64,000 nucleotides of DNA from Cacajao melanocephalus (GCA_963573385.1 CAUYLG010066090.1:37411-101410), one strand, 5' to 3'. Shown: positions 40,486 through 52,149, counted from the stretch's first letter. A program made the numbers and translations. Notes: generated by a model from the sequence alone, not told the origin.

Positions 40486-40537
40486 AAAAGGAAAGCTGAA
40501 AAATCAATAAACCTTAAGGAATTAGAAAACAAATATA

Positions 40538-40576
40538 ATAGAAGGTATAATAGAAGGAAGGTATAATAGAAGGAAG
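40538..40576 (+). repeat. Short tandem repeat of TATAATAGAAGGAAGG
   Basis: The word GTATAATAGAAGGAAG is repeated about 2.5 times within the L1M. Confidence 0.9.
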
Positions 40577-40820
40577 AAAATAACAAAGATTTTTTAAAAA
40601 GCCAAATGAACTAGAAAACAATGTACAATTTAGCAAAGTGAAAAGTAAGGCCTTGATGAGGGTAATCATAAACAAAACCGAGAAGGCTAATCACCAGTAC
40701 TGGAAACGGAAAAGGAAATATCTCACCTTAGATGCTAATAGATCACAAGATGGTATTATAAGTAATAATATAGCCAAACTTTTTAAGATAAATCAGATGA
40801 ATTCTTAGAAAAATAACTGG

Positions 40821-41112
40821 CCAGCTGGGTGCAGTGGCTCATGCTTGTAATCCCAGCACTTTGGAAGGCTGAGGCAGGCATATCGTAAGATTAAGAGATC
40901 AAGACCATCCTGGCCAACATGGTATAACCCCGTCTCTACTAAAAAATACAAAAATTAGCTGGGTATGTTGGCGCATGCCTGTAGTACCAGCTACTCATGA
41001 GGTTGAGGCAGGAGAATCGCTTGAACTGGGAGGTGGAGGTTGCAGTCAGTTGAGATCATTCCAGCCTGGCAACAGAGCAAGACCCCATTTCAAAAAAATA
41101 AAAAAGAAAAAA
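40821..41112 (+). mobile_element. Alu with perfect 14-bp target duplication
   Basis: The Alu from about 40823 (AGCTGGGTGCAGTGGCTCAT) to an A-rich tail is flanked by AGAAAAATAACTGG at 40807-40820 and 41113-41126. It inserted into the L1M. The right arm lacks part of the usual CACTGCACTCC text. Confidence 0.95.
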
Positions 41113-41278
41113 AGAAAAATAACTGGTCAAAGTGGACATGAGAAGTCTCATTAGTCTAATAGATACATTTTAAAATTGAATCTGTAGTTTAATCCTTCCC
41201 ACAAAGGAAACTCTAGACCTCAATGGCTTCACCAGAGAATTTGATGAAGACTTTAAGTAAGAAATAGTACCAACTGTA

Positions 41279-41990
41279 GGCCTGGTATGGTGGCTGCCAC
41301 CTGTAATTCCAGCACTTTGGGAGGCTGATATGGTTAGGCTGTGTCCCCACCCAAATCTCATCTCAAATTCCCACGTGTTGTGGGAGGGACCTCGTGGGAG
41401 GTAATTGAATCATGGGGACAAGTCTCTCCCAGGCTGTTTTCATAATAGTTAGTAAGTCTCATGAGATCTGATGGTTTTAAAAAGAGGAGTTTCCCTGCAC
41501 AGGCTCTTTCTCTTTGCCTGCTGCCATCCACGTAAGACATGACCTGCTCCTCCTTGCCTTCTGCCATGATTCTGAGGCTTCCCCAGCCATGTGGAACTGC
41601 AAGTCCAATTAAACCTCTTTCTTTTGTAAATTGCCCAGTCTTGGGTATGTCTTTATCAGCAGTGTGAAAACGGACTAATACAGAGGCCGAGGTGGGCAGA
41701 TTGCTTGAGGTCAGGAATTTGAGACCAGCCTGGACAACACGGTGAAACCCCATCTCTACAAAAATAAAAATATTAGCTGGGAGTGGTGGCGTGCTCCTAT
41801 AGTCCCAGCTACTTGGGAGGCTGAGGTGGAAGGATCACTTGAGCTCAGGAAGCAGAGGTTGTAGCAAGCCAAGATCTTGCCCCTTCACTCCAGCCTGGGT
41901 GACAGAGTGAGACCCTGTCAAAAAAAAAAAAAAAAAGACAAAAAAAAGAAAGAAAGAGAGAAAGAGAGAAAAAGAGATAAAGACAGAAAG
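41279..41990 (+). mobile_element. Alu (J-like) split by a THE1 LTR
   Basis: The left piece GGCCTGGTATGGTGGCTGCC...TTTGGGAGGC (41279-41325) and the right piece from CGAGGTGGGCAGATTGC (41688) to AGAGTGAGACCCTGTC and a long A/GAAA tail form one Alu. AluJ-like features include GAGCTCAGGAAGCAGAGGTTG. Interruption by THE1 shows this Alu predates that LTR insertion. Confidence 0.94.
41326..41682 (+). mobile_element. THE1 solo LTR with 5-bp target duplication
   Basis: A complete 357-bp LTR from TGATATGGTTAGGCTGTGTC to GAAAACGGACTAATACA, bracketed by GAGGC at 41321-41325 and 41683-41687. It includes TCCCACGTGTTGTGGGAGG, AATCATGGGGACAAGTC and the AATTAAACCTCTTTC poly(A) region. The MaLR internal part was lost by LTR-LTR recombination, or never seen here. 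Confidence 0.96.
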
Positions 41991-42200
41991 AGAAAACCAA
42001 TTTTACACAAACTCTTTCAGAGCATAGAAAAAGATGAAATAATTCTTAAGTTTATTAAGAGGTCAGTATCCCCTTAGTACCAAAATCTGACAACAACATT
42101 ATAAGAAAGGAAAATTACGGGCCAATCCCAGCTATATGAAAATGTCCTAAATAAAACATGAGTAACTCGAATTCAGCCATGTATAAAAAGTATAAAACAT

Positions 42201-42963
42201 TGTGACCATGTTTATTTATTCAAACAGTTTATTGCGGAAATTGAAGGTTGACTTCCTTTCGAAATCAGCATAAAATATCACCTCAGCAGAGGAAGGCAGC
42301 ATTTGTGTCTAGGTGACTATTTAAGACGCCCCACTGTCAAGCAGAGTTTGGGGTAGTATGGTTGTTTTATCCATAACTTACTAATCAAACCAGAAGTAAA
42401 TAAATTCTGTCCAAAATCTCATTACAATCCAGTTCACTGGATGTGGATAGAGAAATGAGAAGCCAGACAGTATTGAGACCTGGACTAAACCTGGACACAG
42501 AGGAGCAAGGGACAGGGAGATAGACCATAACACCCAGCAAGTGCGGCCTGCCATGAGAAACACATGTCCCTCTCTGCAGATAAACACAATGGCTTCCTGA
42601 AGAGAATATGTGTTCTGCTTTTCAAACTATGACAGCAGTCCCCAAGAATTATCCCATGCTTCATAATTCATGCCTGGTCCAACTTCCTTTTGATAACATC
42701 TCAGCTGGGTTTGGCCTACTTCTATGAGTTAAAGGTATTGGTCATCTCTAACCTGTTGACCCAAATAGGTGAGTGCAGTAGGGACTTACAGGAAAGCACT
42801 GAGAGCTGATCGGTCTTTTCTCTCCTCAACTATGCCAGTTGTTTCCAAGAGAGATCAATATCATGGGGTGATGGTCCTATTTGGAGTCTGCAAGCCATTA
42901 TTTCCCAGAATTTTTGGTTTTCCTCCTTTGTTTGACCTACTCATTGTTTCAACACTTGAAAGC
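42201..42963. other. Unassigned, possibly LTR-derived
   Basis: 42225-42730 has the balanced composition and word pattern of an old antisense LTR (TTTATTTATTCAAACAGTTTATT start; AAACACATGTCCCTCTCTGC), but I cannot name it. Transition from AT-rich to GC-richer DNA occurs around here. No gene supported. Confidence 0.35.
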
Positions 42964-43088
42964 TGCCGGGCATGGTGGCTTATGCCTGTAATCCCAGCGC
43001 ATTGGGAAGATGAGGCAGCCTTGAGCCTGGTAGTTGGAGACCAGCCTGAGCAACATGGCAAACCTCCATCTCTATAAAATACAAAAAA
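42964..43088 (+). mobile_element. Partial Alu (left arm)
   Basis: GCCGGGCATGGTGGCTTATG to ATAAAATACAAAAAAAA. Left monomer only, with a deletion around GATGAGGCAGCCTTGAGCC. It joins directly to the next Alu. Confidence 0.85.
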
Positions 43089-43089
43089 A

Positions 43090-43652
<563 letters not shown>

Positions 43653-44510
43653 TTGAAACCATGATGCTTTTTTCTTTTTAGCATAGGTCTTGCTCTAAGG
43701 TATAGGTTAAGGCTAGAGCATACTATCTGTCTGCTTCTGGAGACAGACAAACAGTTCTGGGTTAAATACCCATGTTGAAACTCACCTGAGTCACTTTGGT
43801 CAGACAAAGCTCTTGGTTTCTCCTATTGTCTCAGAAGAGAGTTGAGTGAGGTAAGGGAGGATTGGTGACTCCCTTCCTCACAATTAGGCTTCCAGGTTAC
43901 AATTCCACTACATTTATTTATTTATTTGCTTGTTTATTTAGCAAACATTTATTAGTAAGCAAGTCCAGAGCCATGCCTGCAACTGGTTCTTTAAGGCTAA
44001 AAGAAGCCCCAACTGTCACTTTAGGTGCTTCATCTACCACGTTGCATGAAAGTTCATCCAGAACAGACACACTGAACTGCTAGAGACAGGATGCTGTTAC
44101 CTTGACACTGGGCACTGAGTGGAGAATGAGGAGAGTGAGCTGCGATCCTCTGAGTCATGGCTTTACATGGAACCAGTCAGGGTTTTAGCCCAGAGCTATA
44201 CCCTCAACGGTGAAGACTACAGGAGTCAAAGGTCATTATGTTCCATCTGTGCAAGCATTTCTAAAACACTTTAGCCAAGCCACGTATTTTAAATACCTTT
44301 AATGTCCCAATTGGAGCCTATTTCTAAAAATCCATCATGCTACTTAATAGGTCATTAGGATCAGAAATAGAAACCTGTGTCTGACATTCCCTCTGCTGAT
44401 TGGCAACACAGTGGCCGTTGGTCAAGGTGCAAATAACTGAAGCACGTATAGCAGCTGCTGCCTGGGCACGGCATCATGCCCCATGACCACCTGGGTTAGA
44501 ATTCTTGCTT
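43653..44510. other. No repeat recognised
   Basis: Moderate GC, with a TTTA-rich patch at 43912-43945. No exon with good splice sites or known repeat found. Confidence 0.45.
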
Positions 44511-44670
44511 AGAATTGACCACCTGGGCCTGGCACAGTGACGTTTGCCTGTAATCCCAGCTACTTGGGAGGCTGAGGCAGAAGGATCACCCCGGAGCTCC
44601 AGGCCAGTCTGGGCAACATAGTGAGGCCCTGTCTCTAAATATAAAAAATAAAAAAAGAATTGACCAGCTG
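44511..44670 (+). mobile_element. Free left Alu monomer (FLAM) with target duplication
   Basis: The monomer at 44526-44655 begins GGCCTGGCACAGTGACG, lacks a right arm and ends in A-rich sequence. The flanks AGAATTGACCACCTG (44511-44525) and AGAATTGACCAGCTG (44656-44670) differ at one base. The monomer structure with its own target duplication indicates a FLAM insertion, older than dimeric Alus. Confidence 0.9.
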
Positions 44671-46015
44671 GGTTATGACTTAATCAAAGCAATACAAATG
44701 ACATCACACTGTACATACAGAAATATTTAAAAGCAAATTGGAGCTTTTGGAGCAATCATCTCTGCCACATCCTAATTAATAATCTGGACAAGTTGGTCAG
44801 CATTCCTGTGGCTTCAATTATTCATTTGTTCATGCACTTAGATTTTTAGGTCAATGAATAAAATAATGCCCATAAAGTACTTAGAATCATGCCTGATATA
44901 CAAAAAAAAAATCTAATAAGCGGTAGCTATTAACTGTATATCGCATACCACTGTACATCTACTTGCCTCTCAGAAAGCCTTGACTCTTGTCCAAGTTTGG
45001 TCAAAATTGAAAGAGAAAACTGAGGTCCACCCAGATATGCTATATGCCAGTGCATTCCAGAGGCTAGGTTGCCACAGTACAAAGGCAGGCCCTAGGCTTA
45101 CAAACTGGGTAATTGATTTTCCACAGTGTCCCCAGAGGTAACTCATGATAAGCTCCTTAGAGACTGATTTATAAGTATAAGTCAAACTTTCAATTTATAA
45201 ATTATCATGAGAAATTTAGTTACTAAAGGCATTGGGTATTTTAGTTCCTAGGAGTAAGTGATAATATCTTCAGGATGAGTTTATTTCATACAATGGATAC
45301 ATTCCTGAAGACTATATTATTCAAAACTTATATAACTCAAAGCAATTTTTCCCACATTAATACATTTAAAGTATGGAAGAGTAGATTTCCAGTGCACATA
45401 AATCTACACCAGTTGGTACATAATTGCTTGTTAATGGTGCTTTTCATTTCTTTGGCGTGATCTCTTATATTTTGCAGAAATCAATCTGCTGAGTTATAAG
45501 CATATCGTATCATAATGGCTGTCTGGTCTCCTGCAGAGCCTTTTTATGTCATCTAAAGTACAAAATAAATGCACTGCTTCTGGGGCTTTTCTGCACCATC
45601 ACATTATGAATGCTCACATGACATGGCCATAAGATATTAACAAAGTATTTTACATTATAATAACATTTCAATTGTCACCAACATCACTTGAGCTTCTGAG
45701 CTGTGTGAATAGCAGCATAGTCTATGAGAGAGCTGCAAATGGAAGGAGAATTTCTGTTTTAGAACTGAAGTGGCACAGTTTACAATTCACTTGTCTGAGC
45801 AGCTTTGACATCAAGCAATTCTTGATTTTACTTTAATTTAGGGGATTGGCACAATTTCCCATTTTGAATACAAAATGAGTCCTTATAAACGTTCCGTATT
45901 AAACAATTTCAAATACGTAGAATTCAAATTCACTTAAGACATGAACGTGTTGTACTGACAAATTATTGCCCTTTCCATCTTTTCCTTGTCAAGGAGGATC
46001 GCGTAGGAGAGAGAC
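44671..46015. other. No feature recognised
   Basis: Repeat-poor, moderately AT-rich. No splice-flanked exon or regulatory motif supported. Confidence 0.45.
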
Positions 46016-46019
46016 CTTG

Positions 46020-46165
46020 GCTTCGGAACTACCAGGGAGATCTGCATCTAATTCAGTTCTTTGTCACTTACTAGCTGGGCGGGACGTGGTTTCCTCATTT
46101 GTGAAATGGGAATTATAAATGTCTGTCATAGAGGGTGATTCTGAAGATGAATGATACCTACCAAA
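46020..46165 (+). mobile_element. MIR, sense
   Basis: TTTGTCACTTACTAGCTGGG, GTTTCCTCATTTGTGAAATGG and GAATTATAAATG follow the MIR core (CACTTACTAGCTGTGTGACC ... TTTCCTCATCTGTAAAATGG). Confidence 0.75.
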
Positions 46166-46179
46166 CATTGATTAGGGGG

Positions 46180-46390
46180 CTTCCTATAGGCCATCCAATT
46201 TACATATAGTATTGCATTAATTTTACTGAAATTCCATGGAATTGAAATTATTATTCCATAGAGAAAATAGGGCTCATGGAAGTTAAGTAATCTGACTAAG
46301 GCCAGAGAGCTAATGCAGCAGAACTGAGATTCGAATTCAGGTATGAACTGACTTCAAATCAAGACAAACTCTTCCTTACTGGAGCTAAAT
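46180..46390 (-). mobile_element. MIR, antisense
   Basis: GGAAGTTAAGTAATCTGACT, AAGGCCAGAGAGCTAATGCAG and GAACTGAGATTCGAATTCAGG are the reverse complement of the MIR core. It faces the sense MIR just upstream. Confidence 0.75.
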
Positions 46391-46816
46391 GAAATCATGT
46401 CTCTACTATGTCCAAGAATAGTATCTGACATGCTAGTTGTAGGATCTTGTAAAAGAAAAAAGAAAATAAATACTTTACGAAGAATAATATCTGACATAAA
46501 GCAGATAATAATAAATGGAAATTAGTATTACCAGTATTATGGAAACCTTCTTCCCCACGTCCCACACAGACACACACACACACACACATCATCTGTACAC
46601 TAGACTGCCTTAATCTTCTCTATTCATTTCCCCACACAGACTGTTTACATACATACATACACGTATACACATACCTGTGCATATATAGTATGACAAGAGA
46701 AGTGAAATTTCTCAAGGCCTTTCCAGAGAGCTTACAAAGACAAATAGCTACTGCTTTTCTTCCTAGAATTGATAATGCCGGCAGAGTCCCCCAGTTACCT
46801 GACAATAAACTAAGTG
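46391..46816. other. Spacer with CA and CATA microsatellites
   Basis: A (CA)n run lies at about 46562-46589, and CATACATACATACACGTATACACATAC at about 46648-46674. No gene seen. Confidence 0.7.
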
Positions 46817-47300
46817 CATGTATTAGTTTCTTAGGGCTGCCATAACAAAGAACCACAAATTGGGTGAGAAATAAACATTAATTTTCTTAAGTTCAGAGGC
46901 CTAGAAGTCTGAGATCATGGCGTCAGTGGGGTTGGTTCCTTCCTTCTGTTGGCTGAGAGGGGGTCTCTGTTCCAGCCCTCTCCCCTAGCTTCCAGTGATT
47001 TGTTGGCGATTTTTGGCGTTCCTTGCCTGTACACATGTCATCCCAGTCTCTGTTTCTGCCTTCATCTTCACGTGGCGTTGTCCATTTTCCGTCATGATGT
47101 CTCTTCACATCATCTTCCCTCTGTGTGTGCATATCTTTCTGTCTAAATTTCTCTCTTTCATAACTTATACTAGATTAAGGCCACCACGATGACTTCATTT
47201 CAACGTGATGACCTCTGTCATGGACTTTTTTCCAAAGGAGGTCACATTCTGAGTTACTGGGAGTTAGAACTTCAATGGATCATTTTAGGGGGACACTCAG
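46817..47300 (+). mobile_element. Ancient repeat beginning TGTATTAG
   Basis: TGTATTAGTTTCTTAGGGCTGCC, ATAACAAAGAACCACAAATTG, TGATGACCTCTGTCATGG and CACATTCTGAGTTACTGGGAG, then TTTTAGGGGGACACTCAG. This is a very common old mammalian repeat. I recall the word order but not the name with certainty. The ORFs at 46949-47192 are its translations. Confidence 0.6.
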
Positions 47301-47312
47301 TGTGCAAGAGGG

Positions 47313-47354
47313 TTTGTACGTGTGTGTGTGAGAGAGAGAAAGAGAGAGAGAGAA
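47313..47354 (+). repeat. (GT)n(GA)n simple repeat
   Basis: GTACGTGTGTGTGTGAGAGAG then AAAGAGAGAGAGAGAATAC. Confidence 0.95.
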
Positions 47355-47586
47355 TACATGTGAGCAGAGCTAACACTGGACAAAAGCATCGTGGAAGTTG
47401 AGATGGATTTGTTGTTGAAACCCGTCTACCTGCTAGAATCTCTGTTGGTGTCTTGGTGTCCGGCATGTTGGGTGTGTTAATTCATAAATCTTAGGATGAC
47501 AAGTGACAGAAACTCAACTTGAACTAGATTAAGCAAAGAGGGAATATATTGAGTTATATAATCAAACCATAGAAATATCAAGGGTG
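47355..47586. other. Old repeat fragment, family unknown
   Basis: GATGACAAGTGACAGAAACTC, AACTTGAACTAGATTAAGCAAAG, GGGAATATATTGAG resembles the start of an old interspersed repeat. Not named. Confidence 0.35.
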
Positions 47587-47885
<299 letters not shown>

Positions 47886-48904
47886 CAGGAGGAGTAGCCT
47901 AGCCTTAAAGATCCAGGGACCTGAACACTGTCATGTCTCTGTCTCTCTCTCTTTCTCTGCTCTTTTCTGCATGCCGCCTTCTTCCTTCTGGCTTTCTCCA
48001 TTGAAGGTGCAGGCTTGATGTCAGACCACTCCCCACTTCCATTCTTGCAGCCCTGTAACCAGACAATTAAGAGCAAAGCCTTCTTGATAGGTTAGGGAAG
48101 CATGCCAACAGGCTCTTCTTGGATCACATGACCTTCCCTAAACCAACCCCTGAATGCCAACCCTGAAACCTGAGCCATATGCTTACCTCTAGCTAGGGGT
48201 CTAGGGATACTCGGATTGGCATCATTGAAGTTCGAGAGGAATAGTTCCCCAAAGAAGGGGATAAAATAAACAAGGTTTTGGGTACATGTGCAGCCCCAGA
48301 TAGAGCTTCAAAGTTTACTTTCTTGCCTACAGGGCTACTGTACCCTAGTGGAGGGCTAAGCTGGGCCTTTGCTGTCCTGGAATCTCACTGCTGGCCCCGA
48401 TTGTTGGGTTTGGGTTGTGGTGGAGACTGCCTAGCTTCACCAAACTCACTGCCTCCTTTTTCCTGGCACAGAGCTGCGCTATATTTTGCAGCCTCCCTTG
48501 AAGTTACATCAATGGTAAGCACTGGCCATGTAATTGAGCTCCAGCCAAAGGGAGATTAGAAGTGATGTGTGCCACTTCCGCATCTGATCCACAAAACCTC
48601 CCATTCCCTCACGCTCTTCCCTGCTGCCAGTTTGAAGCAGATGGGCGGGGCAGCTTGAAGTCACGGGTTGAGGTTGATGGGACCCCAGGATGGAAGGAGC
48701 ACAGGATCCTGAATCTCTTCTTGGAGAAGGCCCATCTGCTCACCAGGAATCCCATTTGAGACTTTACCTGAGAGAGAAATACACGTCTATTGTTGAAGCA
48801 GTTACAAATTTCAGAGTTTGCTACAGCAGTGAGCGTTACTCTAACCAACAGCATTTTTTCCCTTTTTCATCAATGCTGCTTTCCCAAGTAGCTACAGGGA
48901 ATAC
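47886..48904. other. Unassigned, possible old LTR pieces
   Basis: 48000-48240 and 48440-48860 have old-repeat wording (GGGAGATTAGAAGTGATGTGTGCC), but I cannot name the family. The ORFs at 48278, 48562 and 48690 have no recognisable domain or convincing splice sites. Confidence 0.4.
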
Positions 48905-48990
48905 TGGAACCAACAGAGCTGGCTTGAATCCTGGCTCTGCTACTTACTAGCCAGCCACTCTGTCTTTGGGTGCAGTCTTCTTCTTTATAG
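48905..48990 (+). mobile_element. MIR fragment, sense
   Basis: GGCTTGAATCCTGGCTCTGC, TACTTACTAGCCAGCC is the MIR core. Confidence 0.7.
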
Positions 48991-49375
48991 AATACTCATG
49001 CCTACTTCTCAAGGCCAAAGTAGCTTTGAACTCTAGAGGAAGATGGGTGCCGTCATTGCCAAGGGTAGGTGTGGATAGCATCGTGTTCTTTAACTACCAT
49101 AGCATCATTTCATCCAAAATGACTTCCCATCTGGCTAGGGCAGCCTTGGAGAAATATCTTCTCAGCTAGGAGGTTCTTCAGTCTCAGAAAAGAGGCTTCC
49201 TGACTTGGGAAGCTTTATTTCCTTGGGCTATGGTAAAATGCTGTTGCCAGTGATCCATCATTCCACCAGGAGGCAAACCCCAGCAGATGGTAAATCTCCA
49301 GGTCTTGCTCTTATTCTCTGGGACTCCTCAGGTAGGGATAGTTCCCGGTTCCAGGCTTGCAGCCCTCTGATTCTC
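48991..49375. other. No feature recognised
   Basis: Moderate GC, nothing assigned. Confidence 0.45.
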
Positions 49376-49650
49376 TTTTATTCGTTTACTCACTTATTTA
49401 TTTGTTTATTCATTCATGCATGTGTCCATCTGTCTGCTTATCCATTCATCCATGCAACAAATATTTACAGCATGCCAACTCTGTGCCAGGCAATGCGCTG
49501 AGGGCTGGAGATGGAGGAGTGAAAAGGAAAAGCTCTCTTCACTCTCATCAAGCTTCCATTCTACTGAGAGATCAGAGAGGAGAGTGACAGATGCTATGGT
49601 AGGAGTGAGTGGTACAGAGTGACATGGAGGCTCAGAGAGGGCACGTAGTC
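49376..49650 (-). mobile_element. L2 3' end, antisense
   Basis: The TTCATTCATGCATG-type run, CAACAAATATTTACAGCATGCC, AACTCTGTGCCAGGCAATG, CGCTGAGGGCTGGAGATGG and AAGCTTCCATTCTACTG follow the antisense L2 3' end (CAACAAATATTTATTGAGCGCC...). Confidence 0.75.
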
Positions 49651-49802
49651 CAGGTCTCGGAAGAGGCGTGCCACAAGTAGTGATGCCAAGCACAAGCTTT
49701 TCCTGACAAAAGAATGGCAAAGCTGGTTCTACCACAACCACCAGCTACTCTTAAAATCAACTTTTTGGGATCTTCTACTAGCCTGCTGCATCATGTAGAT
49801 GT

Positions 49803-50027
49803 ACCACCACCACCACCACCTCCACCACCATCACCCCCATCCCCACCACCACCTCCACCACCATCACCACCTCCACCACCATCAACACCACCACCTCCAC
49901 CACCATCACCACCTCCACCACCATCACCAACATCACCACCTCCACCACCATCACCACCTCCACAACCATCACCACCATCTCCACCACCACCACCATTACC
50001 ACTACCATCACCACCATCACCATCTCC
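49803..50027. repeat. CAC/TCC trinucleotide minisatellite, 18-bp order
   Basis: About 225 bp of CAC, TCC and CAT triplets. An 18-bp higher unit CACCACCTCCACCACCAT recurs at least five times in near-perfect form. Strand asymmetry is extreme: the + strand has almost no G. All reading frames are open (proline, histidine or serine runs on +; glycine, valine or methionine runs on -). The predicted proteins at 49714-50167 are therefore artefacts. Confidence 0.97.
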
Positions 50028-50192
50028 TTTGTAAACTGTGCCCTGCTGACATTCCAAATTTCTTGAGAAAATTGTCCCCTGGGGTACCCTATGGCTATTG
50101 ATACCTCTGCCTTCCTCCCCACAACCACCAGTGTTCCACTCAAAGGGCATAAACATCTATAAGGCATCCTGTATGTATGTGTATTTATAGTC
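50028..50192. other. Spacer
   Basis: Nothing recognised. Confidence 0.5.
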
Positions 50193-50481
50193 TTTTGCCG
50201 TTGTTGTCTTTTAAACAGTCTCGCTCTGTTGCTCAGCCTAGAGTGCAGTAGTGCGATCTCAGCTCACCGTAATTGCTGTCTCCCAGGTTCAGGCAGCTCT
50301 TGTGCCTCAGACTCCCAAATACCTGGGACTGCAGGTGCATGCCATTATGTCCAGCTAATTTTTAGTAGAGATGATGTTTCACCATGTTGGCCAGGCTGGT
50401 CAAACTCCTGATCTTAAGTGATCTACCTACCTTGAACTCCCAAAGTGTGAGGTTACAAGTGTGAGCCACTGTGCCTGGCCT
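50193..50481 (-). mobile_element. Alu, old, antisense
   Basis: GTCTCGCTCTGTTGCTCAGC to GAGCCACTGTGCCTGGCC. The flanks TTTATAGTCTTTT and TATATAGTCTTAA suggest a short target duplication. Confidence 0.9.
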
Positions 50482-50849
50482 ATATAGTCTTAAACATGCT
50501 CACAAAATATATGTTTGTGTATCTTTGTAAGCATATGCCAAATGTCTAAAATGGAATATAGATGTATACATTTTTGCATAAATACACATATGTGTATATA
50601 TACATACGATATATGCATACATGTGAATAGACATATGTATCATCTCCATATTTTCAAGAAAATGAATTGTTAAATTGAGGTTACATGTTGCCACCTCAGA
50701 AACCAAACTTTATTAAATTTTCCCAAAAGCAAAAACAAAAGGCAGTCTATACATTATTTTGCTATCTGAGACAACCAACAGGCCCAACAAACTTTAGGAG
50801 TGCCTGGCTGATATGAAAGTTATTCTACCTTTTTTTCTTTTCTTTTTAA
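50482..50849. other. AT-rich spacer
   Basis: ATATGTGTATATATACATAC-type words at 50585-50640. No gene. Confidence 0.5.
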
Positions 50850-51160
50850 TTAAAATTTATTTATTTATTTATTGAAACATTATTGACAGTGTTTCACTCT
50901 GTTGCCCAAGCTGCAGTGCCGTGGTGCAATCGCAGCTCACTGTAGCTGCAAATTCGTGAATTCAAGTGATTTTAACGCCTCAGCCTCCTAAGTAGCTGGG
51001 ACCACAGGCATGTGTCAATTAAAAAAAATTTTTTTTTTTTTGCAGGGGGGTGGGTCTCGCTAGCTTGCTTAGGCTGGTCTCAAACTTCTGGCCTCAAGTG
51101 ATCTCCCACGTAAGCCTCCCAAAGTGCCAGGATTACAGACATGGCCACTGTACTTGCCCT
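50850..51160 (-). mobile_element. Alu (J-like), antisense, with T-rich linker
   Basis: CAGTGTTTCACTCTGTTGCC, TAAGTAGCTGGGACCACAGG, then an AAAAAAAATTTTTTTTTTTT middle, then GGCTGGTCTCAAACTTCTGG to ATTACAGACATGGCC. Confidence 0.88.
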
Positions 51161-51182
51161 ACCTTTTTTCTTTGAGAAAGAT

Positions 51183-51483
<301 letters not shown>

Positions 51484-51689
51484 AAAGATGTTTTTATTGG
51501 AATAGTGTCAGCAGTTTCTTTACTTCTCTTAGTATCTAGAATAATGAGTGGCTGTGGGCCTAGTGTGATGGCTCGAGCCTATAATCTTAGCTCTGGGATT
51601 GTTAGAATTTCTGATGCCTGTGACAGTGACCCTTAGGGCTGAGAGAGAGGAGAAAAGCTTTCTCTTAGATTTTATTAATAACTAAGAGA
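51484..51689. other. Spacer
   Basis: A short Alu-like start (GTGATGGCTCGAGCCTATAATC at 51566) is present but does not continue. Nothing else seen. Confidence 0.5.
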
Positions 51690-52005
51690 ATGATTATCAT
51701 ATTAATAATAGCAATACTCATGTAATTAACACATAGTGTCTCCCTCTGTGCCAGACACTATTCTGTTTTGCCATGTTGCCTCATTTGTGCCTCAGTGTTT
51801 GAGATGTTATCTAGCTTGTATCTCATAAGTACTCTGTGAGGTAGGCTCTAATATGATCATCCCTACTTTACAGATGAGGACGATGGGGCACAGAGAGGTT
51901 TAATGACCTGCCGAAAGTTACACAGCAGTGGCAGGGGCAGGATTTGAGCCCTAGCAATCTGGCTCTGGAGTCCACCCTCTTGAAGACTAAGCCACATTAC
52001 CTTTA
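51690..52005 (-). mobile_element. MIR, long antisense copy
   Basis: CTACTTTACAGATGAGGACG, GGCACAGAGAGGTTTAATGACC, CAGTGGCAGGGGCAGGATTTG, CTGGCTCTGGAGTCCACCCTC follows the reverse complement of MIR through its tRNA-like head. Confidence 0.8.
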
Positions 52006-52134
52006 GCAGCCCTGCTCTCATGCAAGGCAGTCCTGGAAAGACGGGAAGAAGAACTCTCTGAGCCGCGAGGAGGTGCTGGAAGAACCCTCAGAAGACCCCA
52101 GCCCTAGAAGCCCCAGGTGCCTGGGCCTCTGTCT

Positions 52135-52149
52135 CCAGCAGGGGGCGCC
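52135..52149 (+). promoter_or_regulatory. CTCF-like binding site
   Basis: CCAGCAGGGGGCGCC matches the CTCF core (CCASYAGRKGGCRSY) at essentially every informative position. It lies in non-repetitive GC-richer DNA about 130 bp after a MIR. CTCF organises loop anchors, and orientation matters. Occupancy cannot be judged from sequence. Confidence 0.65.

Larger units (their letters stand above)
40500..42200 (+). mobile_element. L1M ORF2 5' half, split by two Alus
   Basis: Three collinear pieces of one old L1 ORF2: 40500-40820 (ATAATAGAAGGAAG, AACAAAACCGAGAAGGC), 41113-41278 (GACCTCAATGGCTTCACCAG, AGAATTTGATGAAGAC) and about 41990-42200 (CCAATTTTACACAAACTCTT, AAAATTACGGGCCAATCCCA, CGAATTCAGCCATGTATAAA). 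All frames are broken. The order is that of the region before and within the RT domain. Confidence 0.75.

Noticed and set aside
42700..42785. Possible exon ending at CCAAATAG/GTGAGTG
   Set aside because: The donor looks good, but no acceptor with a pyrimidine tract or consistent open frame precedes it, and the region looks LTR-derived.
49714..50167. Poly-proline, poly-histidine and glycine/valine-rich ORFs up to 129 codons
   Set aside because: They come from the CAC/TCC trinucleotide repeat, open in all frames on both strands.
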